Assembly (NCBI GenBank): GCA_036897485.1
Contig: JAYMTF010000650.1
Location: forward strand, 1 to 32,176
Length of the DNA: 32,176 nt
Origin: Pelargonium nanum
Lineage: Eukaryota; Streptophyta; Magnoliopsida; Geraniales; Geraniaceae
Reading direction: 5' to 3'
The stretch's first letter is position 1. Each line of letters begins with the position of its first letter. The translations under genes were made by a program, and so were the position numbers. The notes beneath the pieces are model-generated. The model was not told the DNA's origin. It ran no database searches and was given only the letters and a program-made list of their open reading frames with translations. Of the stretch, positions 26,253 to 32,176 are shown in pieces.

Positions 26253-29140
26253 ATGACCGATCACTCGTCTAAGAACCAAGGTAAGTGTTGACTATGCTCT
26301 TTTACTGTCGATAATTTATCGTATTATGATTGGTAGTGTTTCGTTTTGTGCTCAGCTTGATGAGCTTCTGATTGAATTTTTCATTTCGAGAAAGTAGATA
26401 TTAGGATTTGCAGATTCAATCAGTTTTATATGATGCTTATTTCAATTGGAATGCAGATTACGCCTTGTTTAATTTGAATTGCTATTGATTTTTAAGTATT
26501 TGGAATATTGATTAGATCCCTAAAGATGTGGATTAGAATATGGAGGTGAATTGTTAAGGTTGCTATAGTATCTGATTGGAATGGTTGATAAGTAATGATC
26601 ACTAACTTCGGAGATGAAGATATTGATGATAATTATATGTGAATCTTGTAGAGTAGCGACTTAGGTAAAAGCTCAAGTTGATAGTTGAAGGCTTCGTTTT
26701 AATTTTATACTAATAAATCAGTCATACAATCACAGTATAACTTGAGAGAGAGAGAGAGAGAGAGCTAATGAATAAGAAAGAAAGTAAAAAGCTGTTGAAA
26801 TTAATTGTATATTACAATATTTTTTTATTAGTGTCCGATTTGTATTAAGTAGATAAGATATGGGTATCTGCTGCTCTGGTTGAGGTAGAGCTGGCAATTT
26901 GTGCGTGTCACTGTCGTGTTCGTGTCGTGCTGAAGGTTGACTGCGCTTTGCACAATCCAAGACAGCCATGACACGTTTAACACGGTAATTAAATGGGTCG
27001 TGTACACGAACACGATCTAACACATTTGGGGCGATAGAACCAAAACGTTCGACACGACACTATCCAAGATGTTTGGCATGACACGACCAACACGTTTGAC
27101 ACGTTATTACGATTAATTTACTATTATAACCCTAAGTGTGCGTGTTGGGCGTGTCACAAAACGACTAATTAATCATGCGTGCGTGTTTTGGAGGCTCAAC
27201 ACAAACACGACACGACTTCAAAATATGCGAGCTAAACACACTAATTCTGTGTCGTGTTAAGACACGAATTGCCAACTCTATGTTGAGGTATGTAAGCTGG
27301 TTTGAAACGTTCCCTCCGAGTGTATGTGGAGAAGTGAGGGGGGATGTCTGATTACTTCCCTTATTTGCTTCTCAATCAACTCTTAACTAAAACAGGTTCT
27401 AGTTTAAGGTTATGTTATCTTCTTCTTTCTTCCACTTTCTTTTTTCCCCGCCTTGATCAAGATATTCTAGAGTTATTTGTTTGCTCTTTTTTTATTAACA
27501 TTTTTACATTTACCACTTGTTCATGTTATGATGCTTTGGTGAAATGGTGTTCATTATAAGGAATAATGTCCTACAATTTCTCACAAATGACGTTGACAAG
27601 ACCAATAAGAGTTCTTATTTTGATTTGCCAGCGCTGGAGATTTCCAAGGCATTTCCCCAAGCAACTCCAGCATCCATCTTTCCTCCTTGCAGTAAGCACA
27701 ATGATAATTATTGGTATCCTTTTTAGTTATGCAGACCATTTGAACAGGATATAACACGATATTTTGCAATCTGTAAAAATTGTGCCTGTATAGCTTTTCG
27801 CCTGTATAGCTTTTCAGTTAAATTCAGTGCCATGTGTTATCTTCTATGGCTTTTAGATAATGTCTTTCCTTACATACACGATTATACCGTGCATATTTTT
27901 CCCTTTCACACAGACAATTACATGATATAGACTTCTTTTTTCAATAACTTAATAGTAATTATTTTAATTTCAGCATCAGATTATTATCAATACGATGATC
28001 TGTTGACTCCTGAGGAGCAAAATCTCAGGCTGAAAGTAAGAGAGTGTATGGAAAAAGAACTTGCTCCTATTATGACAAAGGTATCTTTCTCATGCTACAC
28101 TTTCTAAACAAGCTGGGATTCGTAGACTTTGGGTATTGCGCATAAGTTACTTAAATTTATATTATCAGCAAAGTAACAATTATTTTTCCAGTACTGGGAG
28201 AAGGCAGAGTTTCCTTTTCATATTGTCCCAAAGCTTGGTGCCCTCGGTATTGCTGGTGGCACTATCAAGGTACTCTATGTACTGTAATTCTTTCCAAAGT
28301 AGAAAATATGGTGGACAGGCTATATTTACTGAACTAACTAGTTTTGCCTACTAGGATTATGGGTGCCCTGGTCTGTCCATTACTGGAAATGCTATTGCTA
28401 CAGCAGAGATTGCTAGAGTTGATGCGAGTTGTTCTACTTTCATTTTGGTGCATTCATCTTTAGCAATGCTCACTATTGGTAAGATTTGATATTGCTGCCT
28501 TTTTTCCCCTGAGAAACATATTAATTACTAGAGATTTTCTTTTGTTGACTCAATTACACATATGTTACTTCTCTGGACTGTCAAGAGTAGCATTATGCGG
28601 ATCAGAGGCCCAAAAGCAGAAATATTTACCTTCTCTGGCAAAAATGAAGACGATAGCTTGTTGGGTAAGTAGCTCTTTCTTGCCACAACATGGATTACAT
28701 GAATTTGTGTTCAGCATACAATTCTTTCAGCATACTAAAAAAATATTATAATTTTCTAGGCTTTGACTGAGCCTGACTATGGAAGTGATGCAAGTGGTCT
28801 AAAGACAACTGCAACAAAGGTTCAAACTTGCAATCTCTCTCTCTTGTTTAAATGCAGCACTTTTGTTTACAGTCATTCCTATCAACATTGAACAATTTAA
28901 ATTTGTGACGTCTCATGTCATTTGGCATTGTGACCAGGTGCAAGGAGGTTGGGTACTTGAGGGCCAAAAGCGTTGGATTGGAAATAGTACCTTTGCTGAT
29001 ATATTAATTATTTTTGCCCGTAATACATCAACAAATCAGATAAATGGGTATGCATGGTAGTATATAATATGCTTCTCACTATTTTCTCTACACCAACCCT
29101 CCAAATATATAACTAGAGGAAATGCTACTTCTGGCCATAG

Positions 29141-29174
<34 letters not shown>

Positions 29175-30647
29175 AATTCGATCTACATTAGTGCTTGTAA
29201 TAAGTCACTTGCTTTCTTTGTGGTTATAATGCTAAGTGTGGTAGTTGGTTTTCCATATTGGCACGTAATGCTTCCTTACCAGGAATGCTGCTTTTTGTTA
29301 CAGATATATTGTAAAGAAGGACGCCCCTGGACTAACTGTGACAAAAATGGAGAATAAAATTGGTCTCCGAATTGTTCAAAATGGGGATATTATCTTAAGG
29401 AAAGTCTTTGTACCTGATGATGACAGGTTAACTGGCGTCAACTCTTTCCAGGATACAAACAAGGTAAGCATGCAGAAATGAACCATGTGCTCACTCACTC
29501 TCACGCACTCAACATATCTGCATATTGGCATGGCTGGTTTCACTGTTCAAGTCTTCTGTATTGAGTGATTTCAACATCATCTCAGATTTATGTCATATCT
29601 AATCACTGCAATCCCAATCAGGTGCTTGCTGTTTCACGTGTTATGGTTGCCTGGCAACCTATTGGAATTTCAATGGGTGTGTATGATATGTGTCACAGGT
29701 ATTTTTTTTTTTTTTTTAAGGAATATGTGTCACAGGTATTAATGTATACTAATCCGTTTATTAATTGAAATGCTGAGGATCCACTATGGGGTCTTGTTCT
29801 GACATTTAGGGATTATTGGAAGGTATCTGAAGGAGAGAAAACAATTTGGAGCACCATTGGCAGCTTTCCAAATCAACCAGCAGAAACTTGTACAAATGCT
29901 AGGTAATATCCAAGCAATGGTCCTTGTTGGTTGGCGTCTTTGCAAGTTGTATGAGAAGGGTAAAATGACTCCAGGTCAAGCCAGCTTGGGGAAGGTAACA
30001 AGAAAGACACCAATGTAGCATTTGGATTATAAATTTTGTTCACGAATGGGGATAAAGAATGAGAATGGAAATGAGATTCTTATTCTCCATGGTTGCATTA
30101 GGACTTGTCTGTAAAGAAAATGATTTAAGAATTAGAATCTCATTCCCATTTGTGATTCTAATTTCCATTCCAATTTTTTTAATCCAAACCCTTTGAGGCA
30201 TGTTATGGTTTCATTGCATTGCCTGGTTGTGAAAAACTTTTATGATCATCAGGCGTGGATCACCTCAAAGGCAAGGGAAACTGTCGCTCTTGCACGAGAG
30301 TTACTTGGTGGTAACGGGGTCATAACAGATTTTCTAGTTGCAAAGGTACTTGTGCTTATCTCTTTCTTCGAAATGCATAGTAGATGGATCATTTAGGATC
30401 ATTCTCATTATCAGCTGTTGGAGTATTTGGTCGCATATTGATCATTGCAAACACAAACAGTTTTTTTACGCGCTTTTTCTAAATTGAATCATTTTTGTTT
30501 CGGTTCACACTTCAGGCGTTCTGTGATATCGAGCCTATCTACACATACGAAGGGACATACGACATCAACACCTTGGTAACAGGTCGAGAAATGACGGGTT
30601 TGGCGAGCTTCAAGCCAGCTGCATCTAGCAAACTAAGCCGCATGTAA
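26253..30647 (+). CDS. ACX4: Short-chain acyl-CoA oxidase, ACX4 type, peroxisomal (13 exons)
   Basis: The flavoenzyme oxidises short-chain acyl-CoA to trans-2-enoyl-CoA and makes H2O2, the first beta-oxidation step in peroxisomes. It is built like an acyl-CoA dehydrogenase. Exons: 26253-26280, about 27590-27691 (left edge unresolved), 27974-28080, 28192-28269, 28355-28478, 28591-28664, 28760-28819, 28938-29047, 29304-29463, 29622-29698, 29823-29994, 30253-30345 and 30516-30647. From [12 protein letters not shown] the product has 422 residues, plus roughly 9-16 more at the N-terminus; Arabidopsis ACX4 is about 436. Visible marks are [16 protein letters not shown] and [13 protein letters not shown] (flavin and substrate region), [12 protein letters not shown], and [17 protein letters not shown]. 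The Glu in YEG, 31 residues from the end, is the family's catalytic base. The C-terminus SKLSRM carries a peroxisomal PTS1. Exons 3-13 join in frame with GT-AG sites; exon 1 to exon 2 does not. Confidence 0.93.
26744..26764. repeat. (GA)n microsatellite in ACX4 intron 1
   Basis: An uninterrupted GA run of about ten units in a noncoding intron. Confidence 0.9.
26886..27280. mobile_element. 395-bp hAT-like MITE in ACX4 intron 1
   Basis: The ends are TAGAGCTGGCAATTTGTGCG and (complement of) ACGAATTGCCAACTCTA, inverted over about 14 bases. The flanks GGTTGAGG (26878-26885) and TGTTGAGG (27281-27288) match at seven of eight positions. The interior is built of GTGTCG, ACACGAC and GTGTTG steps on both strands. 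It has no coding capacity. It shares ends with the 180-200 bp copies in the kinase and tomosyn introns but has a longer and different interior. Confidence 0.75.
27784..27815. repeat. Perfect 16-bp tandem duplication in ACX4 intron 2
   Basis: GCCTGTATAGCTTTTC occurs twice, head to tail, at 27784-27799 and 27800-27815. It is intronic with no visible function. Confidence 0.9.
29143..29171. repeat. (TC)n microsatellite in ACX4 intron 8
   Basis: A TC run of about 14 units in the intron between exons 8 and 9. It is too far from the acceptor (29303) to be its pyrimidine tract. Confidence 0.9.
29686..29740. repeat. 18-bp duplication around a poly(T) insert, copying a splice donor
   Basis: ATATGTGTCACAGGTATT occurs at 29686-29703 and again, identical, at 29723-29740. 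The 19 bp between them are about 15 T plus AAGGA. The first copy holds the true end of exon 10 (CACAG|GT at 29698/29699). The second repeats the same donor inside the intron. The layout matches a minus-strand retroposon insertion reduced to its poly(A) tail with a target-site duplication. Confidence 0.8.
30021..30188. mobile_element. MITE with TTTGGATTA inverted ends in ACX4 intron 11
   Basis: TTTGGATTATAAATTTT at the left and its imperfect complement AATTTTTTTAATCCAAA at the right (30172-30188) form terminal inverted repeats. The interior is also partly self-complementary (GAATGAGAATGGAAATGAG against TAATTTCCATTCC). The target-site duplication is unclear. A related block (GAGAATCTCATTTGCATTC) occurs near 30960 in the 3' flank. 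Confidence 0.6.
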
Positions 30648-32014
30648 CAGTGTAAAATCTAAATCTTTAACTCTACACTGTCTCACACAGATTTGTTCTA
30701 GGTTGGACTGGCTGATCACTGATGCATTATGGTCATGGACAAGTATGGTAACATTAAAAATAGGTCAAATAAGGCATAGATTGAAAAAATCTTGATGAAG
30801 AAAAAATAATATGAAACACAAGTTTTGTATAGGCAAATGTAATAAACATTGTGAAACTTATTAGGTATCGTTTGGGTAAGAAATTTTCTTCGCATACGAG
30901 AATGCGATTCTCGTCTTCATGTTTGGATTATGGCTTTTTCGGTCGTGAAAATAGTTTTGGAATGAGAATCTCATTTGCATTCTATTATTAATTTATTAGT
31001 CCAAAGTTGCAAATGTTGTTGTGTAGTGATTGGTTTGGTTGTTAATGACTAGATTGCCTGGTTCATAGTCAGTGCATTTTGCTTATTTGTTTCAGGGTTG
31101 GTCCAGTGACTCCATGGATCAGCTCGTTGTCTCTCATAGAGCTGGCAGTTTGAACCCGAGCCTATTAGCACCTGAAGCCCACTAGGTCGAGTTGTACAAA
31201 GGGTGAGAGAAATTTATACATGCTCGCACATTTTATCGTTAAAACAAGAGACCCAATATGAAACTTGCTACATGCTGATTTGACTTAAGCAATTTCAGTT
31301 CAAACCTGAAACTCGAATTGTCTGGTTTAAATCGCTACTTAATCCGAAACAATCCTATAAACCGTGTAACATTATGAGTCAACTCGTGGGTATTAATGAG
31401 CACAATAAGAACAATAAGCATGTGTCTACTGAAACATGAAGACCTCAATGAACAGATTCAACAACAGAAGTCAACTTCACATTTCACACTATTACTGGAA
31501 ACTTGGGATTGCTGAGTAGCTGTTCTAAGTTGTTTATTTAAACTCAAGCATAGGCCACCTCAACTTACCAAAACGACGTCAAAATGAAGTAAAACTCCAG
31601 ATTGCCTGCAAAAGAAAATCTTAAACCTTCTTAAAGCATTATCCAAAATTGCTCAATTTTACACTTACAAAGATATATATTGTGTAGTAGAACCCAAAAT
31701 TGGGCCGAACTCTAGAGACACTTCAATTCAATCCATATTTATAATCTGATCAGTCTTATTAGGTTAGACAAACTCACTAAAGTCCGCACATTTTACACAT
31801 AAAACTCTCCAAAATCGGATTATATCATTTCAACACGATACTAAAAAAAAAAAATAAACTAAGTCCGATCTGAAACCAGTATTATCACCTCTAGTTATTG
31901 TAGTTTTCATTTTAATATAGTAGTTGAATAAAGACTTCAAAACACCTCCATTTTTGAAAGAAAATAAAAAAATATAAAAAACGACAGGTCGTTCAGCAGA
32001 AGCCCAGCGAGAAA
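30648..32014. other. ACX4 3' flank and convergent spacer
   Basis: The first 200 bp are the ACX4 trailer with AATAAA at 30841. Sequence at about 30860-31010 resembles the intron-11 MITE (GTTTGGGTAAG, then GAATGAGAATCTCATTTGC). A hAT-like MITE terminus, TAGAGCTGGCAGTTTGAACC, occurs at 31137, with no sure right end. The rest, to 32014, is AT-rich and would hold the trailer of the minus-strand gene at the right edge. No further exon was recognised. Confidence 0.55.
30841..30846 (+). other. Polyadenylation signal of ACX4
   Basis: AATAAA, 194 bp after the stop codon, following T-rich and TTTTGTAT sequence usual near plant poly(A) sites. Confidence 0.4.
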
Positions 32015-32176
32015 CTACAAGTCGTCGCTCTCGCCCCTCTCTCGTCTCTGCGCTTCTTCCTGCAACCCCCACTCCCTAATCCTCATCTGCAGCTGCGCCG
32101 CCGAGGCCAAAAACGTCACCGTTTGGGCCGGACTCAGAGCCTCCACCACCCTCGCCGCCGTGTTCATCCTCAGAAA
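32015..32176 (-). CDS. C-terminus of a probable DOG1-like protein (partial)
   Basis: The minus strand is open from the window edge to a TAG ending at 32015: 53 residues plus stop. It has higher GC content than its surroundings, as coding exons here do. The stretch RVVEALSPAQTVTFLASAA, followed by QLQMRIREWG, resembles the C-terminal helix region of DOG1-domain proteins. These act in seed dormancy and are related to the C-terminal region of TGA-type bZIP factors. The tail EEAQRRERGESDDL is charged and probably disordered. Only the end of the gene is present, so the call rests on one short similarity from memory. The downstream frame at 31830-32072 on the same strand is in a different frame and is not supported. 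Confidence 0.55.
   Translation of the reverse strand, partial: FLRMNTAARVVEALSPAQTVTFLASAAQLQMRIREWGLQEEAQRRERGESDDL

Noticed and set aside
27544..27589. In-frame ATG at 27544 as the ACX4 start
   Set aside because: The frame is open, but the first residues ([12 protein letters not shown]) do not resemble ACX4 N-termini, whereas MTDHSSKNQ after a normal leader and TATA box does. It is kept as a weak option because of the exon 1-2 phase problem.
31830..32072. 80-residue minus-strand frame at the right edge
   Set aside because: It overlaps the DOG1-like end in another frame. The frame stopping at 32015 has the family-like sequence; this one is arginine-rich then low-complexity.

Overview
The window is nuclear DNA from a flowering plant, almost certainly a eudicot. 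The genes are split by many introns with AT-rich spacers. The tRNA genes have eukaryotic internal promoters, and SINEs and short inverted-repeat transposons are scattered through introns and spacers. The species cannot be named from the sequence alone.

Layout from left to right. (1) 629-1146, minus: first coding exon of a jasmonate-oxygenase-type 2-oxoglutarate/Fe(II) dioxygenase; the rest lies beyond the left edge. (2) 1.2-5.9 kb: gene-poor spacer with a SINE in clean 18-bp target-site duplications, a fold-back MITE and worn tandem repeats. (3) 5900-10824, minus: complete seven-exon calcium-dependent protein kinase of the CPK13 type. (4) 10.8-13.8 kb: spacer with a tRNA-Val(AAC) gene and a nested SINE. 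(5) 13835-24486, minus: complete 24-exon tomosyn/lethal-giant-larvae-type WD40 protein (1102 codons plus stop) ending in an R-SNARE motif without a membrane anchor. (6) 24.5-26.25 kb: shared upstream region with tRNA-Ala(AGC), a 116-bp tandem repeat and a worn GTGTCG-rich repeat. (7) 26253-30647, plus: ACX4-type short-chain acyl-CoA oxidase with a peroxisomal C-terminus. (8) 32015-32176, minus: 3' end of a gene resembling DOG1-like proteins, cut by the right edge.

No operon-like or pathogen-type system is present. The kinase (calcium signalling), tomosyn homologue (vesicle fusion control), acyl-CoA oxidase (peroxisomal beta-oxidation) and dioxygenase (jasmonate turnover) are ordinary plant genes. 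From memory, CPK13 and ACX4 are neighbours on Arabidopsis chromosome 3, and the tomosyn and jasmonate-oxygenase homologues lie close together on chromosome 5. The window therefore looks like a less fractionated version of two Arabidopsis segments.

The less ordinary points are in splicing and repeats. The tomosyn gene needs two GC-AG introns to stay in frame. The first two ACX4 exons cannot be joined in frame with a consensus donor and any AG acceptor I can find. ACX4 intron 10 carries an exact copy of its own donor region on the far side of a poly(T) insert. One family of hAT-like MITEs has entered introns of all three complete genes.
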